Counted from the stretch's first letter, positions 8,380-18,224 are shown. The stretch: DNA of 64,000 bases from Pseudovibrio sp. M1P-2-3 (GCF_031501865.1 NZ_JARRCW010000001.1:3555001-3619000); one strand, 5' to 3'. A program made the numbers and translations. The notes: generated by a model not told the origin, from the letters alone.

Positions 8380-9089
8380 AACGTCTCCCCTTTGCAGCTT
8401 GGGAGCTCAGAGTTAAACCGATCCAGAAACAATGGATTTACCTTCAGGAATTTTTTGGAGAAGTGGACACTAAGGTCTTTGGTTTCATTGCTTATTTTGG
8501 TGAACCCCTCCGAGGAAATCCCGCGTTTTTCCATGAAGTGTTCAAAAATAAGTTCATATTCCAAAGCAACGTCGATATCGCCGGCCAGCAACATGTTGAG
8601 CAAGGCACCTGCATCCCGGGGCTTTTTGACAACGTTGTAGCCATTGCGCTTCAAGCTCAGCCACTTGGTGGTGGCAAACTTAGCGGAATAACGGGCGCGC
8701 AGCGCATCCGTTTCATTATTGGGGTCAACATCTGTACCACGGCGCATGTACCACACAAGCGTATCGGAAACGACAGGGGCGGATGGCACCGAATAACGGG
8801 CTCTTGCCGAGTTTGATGAACCGACGAAAAAGCCGTCGTAGTCATTCATCTCAGTCCCCAGCTGTGCTTGAGACCAACCTGTGACCACAATTTCATAGGG
8901 CATTCCAATTTTATCCAGAACACACATGATCCGGTTAATGGCAATGCCACCCAGCGTCTCCCCCTCCAGGATCTGGTAGGGGGGCAATTGCTGGGTTGCC
9001 AACCGAAGTACGCCATAGGCTTGGGAATGGGCCGTACCCACTGACAGGCAAAGGGCTATTATGCCAAGCAAGACTTTGAAGAGCCGCAT
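8376..9089 (-). CDS. Orphan periplasmic solute-binding protein, family 3-like, inside the T6SS operon
   Basis: The 237-residue product has a cleavable signal peptide (MRLFKVLLGIIALCLSVG, cleavage after AHSQA). It also has the two-lobed pattern of family-3 extracellular solute-binding proteins, with an N-terminal LRLATQQLPPYQI segment and the late segment MLLAGDIDVALEYE. Such proteins normally deliver amino acids or other polar ligands to an ABC permease. No permease or ATPase gene accompanies it. It sits between clpV (3 bp gap) and the FHA gene (ATGA overlap), so it is certainly co-transcribed with the T6SS. A sensing or substrate-capture role linked to secretion is inference. Confidence 0.8.
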   Translation of the reverse strand: MRLFKVLLGIIALCLSVGTAHSQAYGVLRLATQQLPPYQILEGETLGGIAINRIMCVLDKIGMPYEIVVTGWSQAQLGTEMNDYDGFFVGSSNSARARYSVPSAPVVSDTLVWYMRRGTDVDPNNETDALRARYSAKFATTKWLSLKRNGYNVVKKPRDAGALLNMLLAGDIDVALEYELIFEHFMEKRGISSEGFTKISNETKDLSVHFSKKFLKVNPLFLDRFNSELPSCKGETL

Positions 9090-9092
9090 TCC

Positions 9093-11651
9093 CTAGTCCA
9101 CCACCAGCTTTAGGTCTTTGTCTGAGTGAGAGACCGAAATTGTATTGAGCGGCTTGTTTTCAATAACCCGTGTAATGCATTCCTCCGCCAGTTTTGGCAG
9201 GAAACTCTTGTTAATGATCGCTTCAATGGCACGCCCGCCGGAAAGCGGGTCATTGTTGGCCTTCACCACAAACTCGGTAAAGCTGCTGTCCCAAACCAGC
9301 TCCGCCTCATACTTGGCCGCAATGCGTTTTTTGATGCGGTTCATATGAATTTTAGTCAGCTTGGCGCTCACATGCATATCCAGAGGCCGATAGGCAATCA
9401 CCTCTGTGCGCGCAATGAAAGCGGGGCTGAAGTGTTCAAGAAGAAGCGGACGAAGATACTCAGTCATCTGTGCATCAGTCTTTTCCCCCTCACCACTTTC
9501 ATAGTATTCACGCAGTTCCTCACCGCCTGCATTGGCGGTCATGATGATGATTGTATTTCGGAAGTCGACCTTCACTCCTTCGCTATCGGAGATGTAGCCC
9601 TTGTCAAAAATCTGGAAGAAGACATCCTGAATTTCCGGGTGCGCCTTTTCCATTTCATCAAGAAGAACAACCTGATAGGGACGGTTACGCACGGCTTCGG
9701 TTAAAACCCCGCCTTTGCCGTAGCCCACATATCCGGCGGATGCCCCAAGCAGCATGGACGTTTTATGGGCCTCTTTGAACTCGGTCATGTTAATGGTCGT
9801 AATTGCGTCTTCGCCGCCAAAGAACTGCTCGGCTATGGCCAGTGCCGTTTCGGTTTTACCAACGCCGGAAGGGCCGCACATCATAAACACACCAATGGGC
9901 TTGCGCGTGTCGGTCAACCCTGCTCGGGCGATCTTCAACGATCTGGAAATCGCCTCGACACCCGCATTTTGACCAAGAACCCTAGACTTGAGGGTGTCCT
10001 CCAGATTTAGCAGCCGCTCTGCTTCACTGGCACTCAAACTGGCAACCGGAACACCGGTCCAGTCCGAGACAACAGAGGCAATTGTCTCCTCGCTCACCCA
10101 AGGGTGCACGTAAACTTCGCCTTCAACCTCGGCACTGCCAGAAACCGCTGGAGAAGCGCTCTCACCGCCTTCCTGCACTTTTGTTGCCATCAAGCGCGCT
10201 TCAACTTCTTCTTTCTGCCGCTCCCACTTTGCAACTTTCTCACCCAGCTCCACTTCGCGCGAAGAAACACTGTCACTCAAAAGCGCTTCATCAATGCTTA
10301 CATCCCCGAACAGGCGTGCCTCTTCACGGCTTTTGTCCAGCTCTACTTGGGCAAATCGGAGGTCTTCCTCCAGCTTTTCAATCAGTTTGGGGCGGGAGTT
10401 TTGTGAAAGAGCGACGCGGGCGCATGCCGTATCCAGAAGGCTGATGGCCTTATCCGGCAAACGGCGCGAAGGAATAAAGCGCGTTGAAAGGTCCACCGCA
10501 GCTTTAATCGCCTCTTCCCGGATCAGGACTTTATGATGATCACTCAGCCCGTTTGCCACACCGCGAAGGATATTAACCGCCGCATCCCGTTTGGGCTCTT
10601 CAACGGTAATTGGCTGAAACCTACGCGCAAGAGCTGGGTCTTTTTGAATATACTTTTTGTACTCAGCAAAAGTTGTGGCAGCAACAGTGCGGAACTCACC
10701 TCGCGCCAGAGCTGGTTTTAGAAGGTTGGCAGCATCATTTTGCCTTTCCGCTCCACCTGCCCCGATCATGGTGTGCGCTTCATCAATGAAAATGATGATA
10801 GGCGTTTGGCTGGCGCGCACTTCCTTAATCACATTGTTCAAGCGCTCTTCAAATTCGCCTTTAACACTGGCACCGGCTTGTAAAAGGCCCATATCCAGAC
10901 TGCGCAGTTGGGCACCTTGCAGGTGTACAGGCACATCTCCCGACACAATCTTATAGGCAAGTCCTTCCACAACAGCGGTTTTTCCAACCCCCGGCTCCCC
11001 AAGCAATATGGGGTTGTTCTGCCGTTTACGCAGCAGCACATCAATTGCGGTTGCAACCTCTTCAGTGCGTCCCAAAACAGGATCAAGCTTTCCCTCGTTC
11101 GCTTGCTGTGTCAGGTCAATGGTATATTTGGCTAGTGCATCCCCGTCCCCGCTCATGTCAGCTGCCAAAGCCACCGGCCCTCTGTCCGCGCCATTTGCCT
11201 TTTGCAACGCAAATGAACGCAGGGCATCGGTTGAGACAGGTTGCAGGGCTTTTACCGGAAAAAGGCTCACGCCCAGCGTTCCGGGCGTACGGGCGGCAAG
11301 CAGCAGAACTTCACAAGATATAGCGTTTTGCCCCATCTCCACAGACGCAATCATCCACGCCTGTTCCAACAGCTTTTCTATGGAACCGGAGATCGTCGGC
11401 TGCTGGCCACCGGCTGTGGAGGCATATGGCATCTGCTGTTCCAGTTCGCGCTGAAGCACACTCAGCACAACACCTTGTGTTTCCAAGAACGCGCACAGCT
11501 CTTCATGTTTTCCTCCAAAGAGGAGCTGGTAGACCCAATGGGAAATCTCAACGGTGACCGCTTTGCGCTTGATCGCTTCACCAACGCCGTTTTCAAGTGC
11601 GTTTTTCAAAGTCGGCGTCAAGCAGCTTACAAGTTTGGTGAGGCTGGTCAT
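9093..11651 (-). CDS. clpV: T6SS sheath-recycling ATPase ClpV (TssH)
   Basis: ClpV is a hexameric AAA+ unfoldase that disassembles contracted TssB/TssC sheaths. The 852-residue protein has an N-terminal Clp repeat domain (about 1-150). AAA1 has Walker A GEPGVGKT at 218-225 and Walker B IIIFIDEAH near 285-293. A coiled-coil middle domain (about 405-495) follows. AAA2 has Walker A GPSGVGKT at 593-600 and Walker B VVLLDE at 661-666. The C-terminal D2-small domain is present. All catalytic motifs are intact. It follows tssG after 10 bp. Confidence 0.97.
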   Translation of the reverse strand: MTSLTKLVSCLTPTLKNALENGVGEAIKRKAVTVEISHWVYQLLFGGKHEELCAFLETQGVVLSVLQRELEQQMPYASTAGGQQPTISGSIEKLLEQAWMIASVEMGQNAISCEVLLLAARTPGTLGVSLFPVKALQPVSTDALRSFALQKANGADRGPVALAADMSGDGDALAKYTIDLTQQANEGKLDPVLGRTEEVATAIDVLLRKRQNNPILLGEPGVGKTAVVEGLAYKIVSGDVPVHLQGAQLRSLDMGLLQAGASVKGEFEERLNNVIKEVRASQTPIIIFIDEAHTMIGAGGAERQNDAANLLKPALARGEFRTVAATTFAEYKKYIQKDPALARRFQPITVEEPKRDAAVNILRGVANGLSDHHKVLIREEAIKAAVDLSTRFIPSRRLPDKAISLLDTACARVALSQNSRPKLIEKLEEDLRFAQVELDKSREEARLFGDVSIDEALLSDSVSSREVELGEKVAKWERQKEEVEARLMATKVQEGGESASPAVSGSAEVEGEVYVHPWVSEETIASVVSDWTGVPVASLSASEAERLLNLEDTLKSRVLGQNAGVEAISRSLKIARAGLTDTRKPIGVFMMCGPSGVGKTETALAIAEQFFGGEDAITTINMTEFKEAHKTSMLLGASAGYVGYGKGGVLTEAVRNRPYQVVLLDEMEKAHPEIQDVFFQIFDKGYISDSEGVKVDFRNTIIIMTANAGGEELREYYESGEGEKTDAQMTEYLRPLLLEHFSPAFIARTEVIAYRPLDMHVSAKLTKIHMNRIKKRIAAKYEAELVWDSSFTEFVVKANNDPLSGGRAIEAIINKSFLPKLAEECITRVIENKPLNTISVSHSDKDLKLVVD

Positions 11652-11661
11652 GGTTTAGTCC

Positions 11662-12615
11662 TTAAAATGCACGTTCAATGAGTTTGAGTGAGGCTTGTTG
11701 TTCCGGGTGCGCATAAGGAGCAAGAATGCTGTACTGCCCAAGCCGGTCCTTTTGGCAGCGTGCCGAGAGTTTTGGAGCCATGAGATGCTTGCGCTGTATA
11801 TCGGCATAAATGGTGATCGGCACCGCATCACGCAGATATTTGACGCTGACTGTTTTGAGTTGCTGCAAGTGCGCCATGTCACTGGTGAGCCGCTCCAGAT
11901 CCTGCGGGTTATGGCAAGTCAGATAAATGCCAATATGCGCCATGGCGGTTGTGCCAAAACGCCCGAGAATAGCCCCTTGCCCCAGTTGTTGGGCCTCATC
12001 CCTTTTGCGCGCACTCAGGCGGCTTCGGCTGCTCTTTTCAATTGGAAAATACTTTCCAAAACGGGCCACAACCCGCACATCACGTCCAGACCACCAAGCG
12101 ATAAGAGCGCGCAGGGTATCCAAAGACCGGCTGCGCGACAAAAGCGGCAACAGCATCTCCAGATGCTGGGTACTCTCCTGCGGTGCCGAGATAAGCTGCA
12201 ATAAGCGCTTCAGATAACTGACGGTTTCACCGTTCTTGTCATCATCCAGCGCAACAAGGATTTGCGCACACTGCGAGCGAACCTGAAGTTCCAGTATCCG
12301 GCTGTCAAAAATCGCCAGAAAGTCCCTCAAGCTTGCATCATCTTGATGAAGCCCCTGCTGCATGGCTTCTTGAATGTAATCGGGCAGCACCCCGTCAAAG
12401 CTGGAAAGAACAGGCGCATTCAAAGAGGTCTCTTCGCCAAAAGTACTCTCTTTCTCCCAGCCTCCCCGATTTTCTTCCCGTCCGACACTGTGACTTCCTG
12501 TTGGGAAAGGATTGAAGCGACCCGCTTTCAATGCCTGTTCGTAATCCGCAAGCCCCATGCGCGCGGCTTGTACAAGCGGAATATCTATGAGAGTTCTTTG
12601 TGGTTGATGCATCAT
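11662..12615 (-). CDS. tssG: T6SS baseplate protein TssG (VasB/ImpH)
   Basis: This 317-residue TssG family protein forms the baseplate wedge with TssF and TssE. Recognisable family patches are LPDYIQEAMQ followed by SLRDFLAIFDSRIL in the middle, and GQGAILGRFG before the conserved C-terminal domain. It overlaps the end of tssF (ATGA within a double ATG start) and precedes clpV. The F-G pairing matches the usual stoichiometric wedge partners. Confidence 0.93.
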   Translation of the reverse strand: MMHQPQRTLIDIPLVQAARMGLADYEQALKAGRFNPFPTGSHSVGREENRGGWEKESTFGEETSLNAPVLSSFDGVLPDYIQEAMQQGLHQDDASLRDFLAIFDSRILELQVRSQCAQILVALDDDKNGETVSYLKRLLQLISAPQESTQHLEMLLPLLSRSRSLDTLRALIAWWSGRDVRVVARFGKYFPIEKSSRSRLSARKRDEAQQLGQGAILGRFGTTAMAHIGIYLTCHNPQDLERLTSDMAHLQQLKTVSVKYLRDAVPITIYADIQRKHLMAPKLSARCQKDRLGQYSILAPYAHPEQQASLKLIERAF

Positions 12616-14408
12616 CCTCCAACCGTCCCCCCATGAACTCGTGGAAAGACGCAGAAAGGATCATCTTTCCCGCGCTCTCTCACACTCAGTTGGTAGAACC
12701 GGTCGTAGCTGACAAAACTTCCCAAGAAACTATGCAGCACCACTGCGAAAACCTGCGCAGAAAACGGCAGACTCGCCAAATCCAGAATAATCTCGATAGA
12801 GCTTCCTGCGGTTAACAGTGAAGCACCATTCACGCGAACCGGAGCAACGGATCTGGACATATTCACCGCCCATATGGCGTTTGCAGCCATGCAAAAATCG
12901 GTCGGCGCACACAAATGCAGCGCTTCTTTCAGGGCTTTAACCGGATCTTCAACCTCAAAAATGGAAGCAAAGTTAGCATTGATTAACGACAGAGCATTCC
13001 AGTGCTGCTCGGGGTTGTCTTCAGGAAAAACCGGCAGGCTCGGCTCACTGAGGATATAAAACGGGATCTTCGATAAGTCTTTATGCTCAAAACTGCTTTC
13101 AGTGCCGGGCCTCACCGTCGTGGCCGCACTGCCATTGGAGCATACGAGAGACGCAACAAGATCAAGGGGCTCCAGTTGAGCACTTTCTCCCTCCCCCTTC
13201 AGTTCAGGAACGGAAAAGCTCACCCATTTCCTGCTGTGATCGAACTCCTTTGGGAAATGGCGCTCCTGCCACACTGGGCCCCTGTCATTTCTGCGCCGTT
13301 CCGGTGTGGTCATGGCTGGCAATGCCACAGCACCGGTTGGCGTGAGCATATCAATGCCGGAAACCTGCAGGGTCACAGCTTCCATTTTCGAGGCAGACAC
13401 AGGCTTAAGAGGCACTTGCGAACGGGCAAAGTCATAGCGAACCGGCTGCGACTTGTCTTGATAGCAGTTCACCAGCGGAATAACGTTTCCCGCTAAATCA
13501 CCAGAGGCAACATCACCCAGATTTTTCGCGGCAAGGCCGCCTATAAACAAGCGCAGGCTCACTCGGCCAGTCGGCAACTTGGAAAGAGCTTCTTTCAGTC
13601 CTGAAAGCTCAAAGTAAGCACCTTGATCCGGATAGGCTAGGAAATTCCTTAGCCGGTCAAAACCCGTTGCACCGCTTTGGGTAGAGGGAAGGTAGGTGTA
13701 GTCCTTATTCAGCAGGCTCAGCTGCAAGGACTCTTTTTTAAGCCAGTGGGTCGCCTTTTGCCCCTCAGTGCCGATACCGATCGCCAGAACTTCACCGGCC
13801 AGCAGGTTAATCAAACGCTTTTTACGGCCAGCCGGAGCGCAGACATAAAACGGCAATCTATCCATGTCCAAAGCCTGCAAGCTGGATTTGGCATCCCATG
13901 TAGACACGGTGAACGTGAGCGCCGCTTCCACATCCTGCAAGGTCTGGGGTGTTTCAAAAGCAAGGGGGCTCGTCTCAAGTTTGACATTTGAAACCGAGAT
14001 CGGGGCAATGGTACTGTCAGCCGCCGCCATATAACGGCAACTTGCTCCCTCCCCCGCTTGGCTGAAAGAAATCTCCTGCCCTTTTTTAATCACGCTCAAT
14101 TCCCGCAGGGCAGAAGCACTGGAAGACACCTGAACCGGACAGTAACTGGGCGCACCCAGCAAAAATGCGGGGCTGATAATGCGCGTCAGATCCAGTGCCA
14201 TCTCAGGAACCGTATCATCCATGCGCATAGTCATGCGCGCGGCAATGAGCGCAAGAGAATCTGACAAGCGCTGAATATCGGGATCAGAGCTTTTTCCCGC
14301 ATTCACACCAAGGGTTTTAGCAGTTTGCGGATGCTTGGCCTCAAACTCCGTAAACGCCCGCCGCATGTAGTCCAGCTCGGTCTCGTAGTACTTGAACAAA
14401 CGGGTCAT
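12612..14408 (-). CDS. tssF: T6SS baseplate protein TssF (VasA/ImpG)
   Basis: At 598 residues this is a typical TssF. The N-terminus (FKYYETELDYMRRAFTEF) and the segment DTVPEMALDLTRIISPAF are hallmark family motifs. TssF binds TssG and TssK and forms the wedge of the baseplate around the VgrG hub. Both flanks overlap neighbours by four bases (tssE upstream, tssG downstream). Confidence 0.96.
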   Translation of the reverse strand: MTRLFKYYETELDYMRRAFTEFEAKHPQTAKTLGVNAGKSSDPDIQRLSDSLALIAARMTMRMDDTVPEMALDLTRIISPAFLLGAPSYCPVQVSSSASALRELSVIKKGQEISFSQAGEGASCRYMAAADSTIAPISVSNVKLETSPLAFETPQTLQDVEAALTFTVSTWDAKSSLQALDMDRLPFYVCAPAGRKKRLINLLAGEVLAIGIGTEGQKATHWLKKESLQLSLLNKDYTYLPSTQSGATGFDRLRNFLAYPDQGAYFELSGLKEALSKLPTGRVSLRLFIGGLAAKNLGDVASGDLAGNVIPLVNCYQDKSQPVRYDFARSQVPLKPVSASKMEAVTLQVSGIDMLTPTGAVALPAMTTPERRRNDRGPVWQERHFPKEFDHSRKWVSFSVPELKGEGESAQLEPLDLVASLVCSNGSAATTVRPGTESSFEHKDLSKIPFYILSEPSLPVFPEDNPEQHWNALSLINANFASIFEVEDPVKALKEALHLCAPTDFCMAANAIWAVNMSRSVAPVRVNGASLLTAGSSIEIILDLASLPFSAQVFAVVLHSFLGSFVSYDRFYQLSVRERGKDDPFCVFPRVHGGTVGG

Positions 14409-14812
14409 TCGCTCTCCTCCAACTGGGCCTGATCCATTCTGGAGAGCTTCGCCTCAACTGCTATGGCGTCCTTGGTGCCATCAGCTTCCCGCGCACCTGC
14501 AATGTAGAATTTGACGCAGTTTCCCTGCGCATCCTCGCTCAAGTCAATTTCCGAGACCTCAACCACACGCGTCTCAAAGCGGTGAAGACGCTTGCGCAGC
14601 TCCTCACGCAGCTGGTTGTTGCGGCTGGCTTCCTGCAAAGCCCAGTTCATGGGCAGCCCGTAGCACAGGTTGGAGGCGATCACATTCTCCAGCTCCGGCG
14701 CAACTTGGGCCTCTGGCGAGACAGTTTGCAGCAAATTGTCAATGTTTTCCGCAATCTGCGTATCAATACCATCTTCCAGTTTACGTCCAAGAAAAGCAGC
14801 ACCAAACTTCAT
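14405..14812 (-). CDS. tssE: T6SS baseplate protein TssE (gp25-like)
   Basis: This 135-residue gp25/GPW-family protein joins the baseplate to the first sheath ring. The gp25 signature is visible around residues 62-95: a conserved NYGLP-like block (NLCYGLPMNW), then LREELRKRLHRFETRVVEV. It overlaps both flanking genes by ATGA junctions, and the neighbouring genes are tssC-like and tssF. Confidence 0.93.
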   Translation of the reverse strand: MKFGAAFLGRKLEDGIDTQIAENIDNLLQTVSPEAQVAPELENVIASNLCYGLPMNWALQEASRNNQLREELRKRLHRFETRVVEVSEIDLSEDAQGNCVKFYIAGAREADGTKDAIAVEAKLSRMDQAQLEESE

Positions 14813-16215
14813 TTCAATTTCCCTTCAGGTGCCAGAAAGTCAGTTGCCAAAGCAATTTCCCCAAGGACGTGGTCGATTTGGTACTGGGGCTGAACAAGGA
14901 TTTCGAAAAAGTACCGCGCAGCGTCTGCCGGATCGGCAGCAAGCTTCACACGGGCACCGCGAAACGGAAATTTGGACTGGTGCTCACTATTGGCCATGGC
15001 GGAAGTGGAGACATACTGTTCCAGCCAGCTGTTGAGCTGTTCCTCGCACTCCCGAACGGTTATAACCTGCCCGATCAGATAGCGGATTTTCACTTTCACA
15101 TAATGCACCAGCCGGCAGGCGATCAGCACAGATTGAAGCTGGGTTAGAACCTCTTTCATGGGGTTGCTTTCACAATCCAGAACCGACCTGTTGCCCACAA
15201 AGTAAAGCTGGTTGGACTTGGTACTTTCAGCAAGAGGAATAAAACCCTCCTCCGAGTAAAAGCGGGCCATGTGGTGCGTCAACCTGATGCGCGCACGCTG
15301 AACCGGCGCTGTTCCCTCCGGCACTGGAGTGCCACTATACGCAAGAACAGCTCCCGAACCGGAATGGGTGGACACCAACTTCAAAAAGCCGAACCACGCA
15401 CGGGAAATAAACTCAGCAATAACTGTCTGCGCAAAACAGGGGGCAGCGCCTCCCCACAGCCCATTGCTTTGGGAGGGCCACTGGTGGAAACGAAAGCCGA
15501 TGTCCAGATCTTCATAGCGGCCACGCAGGTGATGGCGCGGCATGGCCAGCCCCAAAAAACGGGAGTTGGGCGCCTTTCTCAGGCGTGCCCACGCCTCATA
15601 GTCGCTGCTGCCCAGAACATTTTTAACCCGTGTTGTGTCCGAATACCAAGCCGCATCACTTTCGCCCAAAAAGTCATCGGAGACATCCAAAACAATCGGA
15701 CACACGCAAGCCGCCCCCAAGTCCCCCAAAAGCTGCGCGGTGTAGAGCTGATCATACTCGGTCTCCACATCAACACTGAGCGCATGATCAACAATCATGA
15801 TGCCAAATGGCTCGCCGCCCAGCGTCTCATACTCCTGCTTGCCAAGTTTTCGAACAAGAGAAGTGCGATGAATGTCACTGTTATAGTGCAGGTCCCGAGC
15901 CAGCTCTTCCCAACTCAGATCATAAACCTTAATTTTGACGGTTTTGTTCGTCCCTTTAGACCAAACCGTATTTTGGAGGCTGCGCCAGCGCGCCTCCATT
16001 TTTTGAAAGGCATCTGCTTCGATAATAGCATTCAGTTGTGCATTCATGCGTTCCTGAATAGCTAAAGCTGTTCGTAAGAGCATGGATATCACACCATCCA
16101 CTCCGCCCTCTGGCTGGCGCAAGGCATGCTCAAGCGCCTCCCCTACAGATGTAAGGGAGGGCCCGGCAGTCTCAACAGTGGTTAGAACGGACTGATTGAT
16201 ATCCATAGCCTTCAC
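14809..16215 (-). CDS. Second TssC-family sheath protein (ImpD/TssC40-like)
   Basis: This 468-residue protein belongs to the TssC/ImpC family (conserved GGEPFGIMIVDH, SRFLGLAMPRHHLRGRY and LYFVGN blocks). It is clearly divergent from the canonical TssC encoded just upstream. Agrobacterium and rhizobial imp loci carry the same kind of tandem pair (TssC41 and TssC40; ImpC and ImpD). The TssC paralogue may form a specialised sheath or baseplate-proximal ring; its exact role is inference. Translation starts at GTG 16215 after AAGGA, or possibly at ATG 16206. It is 15 bp downstream of tssC. Confidence 0.9.
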   Translation of the reverse strand: MKAMDINQSVLTTVETAGPSLTSVGEALEHALRQPEGGVDGVISMLLRTALAIQERMNAQLNAIIEADAFQKMEARWRSLQNTVWSKGTNKTVKIKVYDLSWEELARDLHYNSDIHRTSLVRKLGKQEYETLGGEPFGIMIVDHALSVDVETEYDQLYTAQLLGDLGAACVCPIVLDVSDDFLGESDAAWYSDTTRVKNVLGSSDYEAWARLRKAPNSRFLGLAMPRHHLRGRYEDLDIGFRFHQWPSQSNGLWGGAAPCFAQTVIAEFISRAWFGFLKLVSTHSGSGAVLAYSGTPVPEGTAPVQRARIRLTHHMARFYSEEGFIPLAESTKSNQLYFVGNRSVLDCESNPMKEVLTQLQSVLIACRLVHYVKVKIRYLIGQVITVRECEEQLNSWLEQYVSTSAMANSEHQSKFPFRGARVKLAADPADAARYFFEILVQPQYQIDHVLGEIALATDFLAPEGKLK

Positions 16216-16230
16216 AAGTTCCTTAGGGCT

Positions 16231-17709
16231 TTAACCCGGAATTTTAGTAACCATTCGAACCGAAGTGGTTAGCTCTTCCAGCTGCAACCAAGGACGCAGA
16301 TGCGCCACGGCAGAATAAGCACCCGGCTTGCCCGGCTGCTCCACAACCTCAATCGCACTTTCAGCCAACGGCGTACGGGAGCGCTCGGCATTCCCCATTG
16401 CACCGGCATTGGTGTACTGATCGATCCAGGCTTGCAGTTCTGCCTTGATGTCGCCAGCTTCCAGATTGGAGCCAAGACGATCTCGACCAATCACCTTCAG
16501 GTAATGGGCGATCCGGCTGGAGGCCATCATGTACGGCAGACGTGCAGAGATTGCCGCATTGGATGTGGCATCAGGGTCTGTGTAGGTTTTAGGACGCTGA
16601 ACAGTCTGGCTACCAATAAAGACGGCATAGTTTGTGTTCTTGTAGTGAACCAGAGGCAGGAACCCCAGATCAGACAGCTCTTTTTCGCGCTCGTCCGTCA
16701 GGTTCACCTCTGTCGGGCACTGCTGCTGCACATCACCAGCATCGGACTTGTAGATCAGGTTCGGCAGCTGCTCCACCTTACCGCCATTCTCAAGCCCACG
16801 AATTGCAGTACACCACCCAAAAGCGGTGAATGCCTGATTCATCTTGAGGGCCATGTCATAGGCAGCATTGGACCAAACCAGCTGAGAATTTTCTGCAGGA
16901 CGCTGATTACCATCTGCATCCGTATCCAACTCGTTAAAGTCAAAGGTCTTGGCACTAATGCCGTTCTGCCCGTATGGCAGGCGGGCAAGTGTCGAAGGCA
17001 GTGTCAGCGTAACATAGCGGCTTTCGTCGCTGTCACGGAACGCATTCCACGCCGCATAAGTGGGGCTGTCGAACCCTGCTGCAACAGGGCGGCCTTCATT
17101 GAAACTCTCAAACGAGTTGTATTCAAACATGCCAGCACCAGAGGCCGCCACGAATGGCGCATGACACGCTGCAGCTGTTTCTGCCATGTAGGTCAGAAGG
17201 GCAACATCCTCGTCGCCAAATCCGAAGTAGTAATCACCGATCAAGGCGCCGTAAGGCTCACCGCCAGCGGTTCCGAACTCTTGCTGGTACAGGCGTTCAA
17301 ACAGCGGGCTCCGGTCAATGGCCGGAGCATCCTCAAACTGCTCCAGAAGCTCTTCCTTGTTGTAGTCCAGCAGCTTGATCTTCTGCTGTGGACCAATCTC
17401 GCTTTCACGTACAACCTTCTGCAAGCCTCTCCACGAGCCTTCCAGTGTCTGGAATTTGTCTTCCTGAATAATGGCTGACATCTGTTTGGACATCAGCCGA
17501 TCAATTTCAGCAACAGCTTTGCGGATCGTAACGCCAACATTTTTGTCCCAGGCAATCGTACCTTCCATCGCCTGAGAGGTTAAAACGGTAAGAAGCTCTT
17601 TTGTTGTATCTTCAGGCGTTTGCAAAGTGGCTTCCAAAGCCCGATCAAGAAGACTGGTTTGCTCTGCTACACCAGCAGAGCCAGCGCCTACACTTTCTGT
17701 CTCTGACAC
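16231..17709 (-). CDS. tssC: T6SS contractile sheath large subunit TssC (VipB)
   Basis: The 492-residue protein is a canonical TssC. Conserved features include FQTLEGSWRGLQKVV near the N-terminus, GGEPYGALIGDYYFGF in the middle, and the C-terminal block MVTKIPG. With TssB it forms the contractile outer sheath that drives the Hcp/VgrG spike. Its start overlaps the tssB stop, as expected for a pair made in equal amounts. Confidence 0.97.
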   Translation of the reverse strand: MSETESVGAGSAGVAEQTSLLDRALEATLQTPEDTTKELLTVLTSQAMEGTIAWDKNVGVTIRKAVAEIDRLMSKQMSAIIQEDKFQTLEGSWRGLQKVVRESEIGPQQKIKLLDYNKEELLEQFEDAPAIDRSPLFERLYQQEFGTAGGEPYGALIGDYYFGFGDEDVALLTYMAETAAACHAPFVAASGAGMFEYNSFESFNEGRPVAAGFDSPTYAAWNAFRDSDESRYVTLTLPSTLARLPYGQNGISAKTFDFNELDTDADGNQRPAENSQLVWSNAAYDMALKMNQAFTAFGWCTAIRGLENGGKVEQLPNLIYKSDAGDVQQQCPTEVNLTDEREKELSDLGFLPLVHYKNTNYAVFIGSQTVQRPKTYTDPDATSNAAISARLPYMMASSRIAHYLKVIGRDRLGSNLEAGDIKAELQAWIDQYTNAGAMGNAERSRTPLAESAIEVVEQPGKPGAYSAVAHLRPWLQLEELTTSVRMVTKIPG

Positions 17710-18212
17710 TACGCATCTCCCTCTTTTGCAACACCCAGCTCATCGCCCAGTGACTTGATTAGATCCTGATCCTGCAAGATTTCCTTCAAGACCTTTTCCA
17801 AGTCGCGAGACCGGTCAGCCTTGGCAACGAGTGTCATCAGTTTTTCTCGGGTTTCAGCCAGCTTCCTGAGTGGCTCAACCTTCTCAACAAGAGCATCGGG
17901 CTCAAAGTCTTTCATGGACTTAAAAGAAAGGCTCACTTCAATCTCAGAATCGTCGTTCTCGATCATGTTCGGAACGCGGTAGGACAGCTCTGGTCCAATG
18001 CGTGCCATCACATCGTTGAAGTTGTCCTTGTCGACCTGATAAAGGGTCCGGTCTTCCGGAGCCTCCTTATCCTGCCGATCACCCGAATAGCCGCCGATCA
18101 TACCGACAACAAAAGGCAACTCTTTCGTTTGAACCGCGCCGCCGTCTTCCACATCATAGGTAATGGAAACACGGTTCTTTGAAATCCGTTTATGTTGTGC
18201 GTTAAGCGCCAT
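17709..18212 (-). CDS. tssB: T6SS contractile sheath small subunit TssB (VipA)
   Basis: At 167 residues this is a standard TssB. It contains the conserved N-terminal strand RVSITYDVE, the ELPFVVGMIGGYSG segment, and the SFKSMKDFEP block that contacts TssC. The C-terminal alpha-helical part is highly charged. It lies 12 bp downstream of hcp and overlaps tssC. Confidence 0.97.
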   Translation of the reverse strand: MALNAQHKRISKNRVSITYDVEDGGAVQTKELPFVVGMIGGYSGDRQDKEAPEDRTLYQVDKDNFNDVMARIGPELSYRVPNMIENDDSEIEVSLSFKSMKDFEPDALVEKVEPLRKLAETREKLMTLVAKADRSRDLEKVLKEILQDQDLIKSLGDELGVAKEGDA

Positions 18213-18224
18213 CAGATCCTCTTA

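Noticed and set aside
15271-16065. 264-codon plus-strand frame opposite the second tssC-like gene
   Set aside because: Antisense shadow with no recognisable domain; the minus-strand gene is secure and fits the operon overlaps.
16300-17478. 392-codon plus-strand frame opposite tssC
   Set aside because: Antisense of a canonical TssC with strong conservation; no ribosome-binding site or domain pattern.
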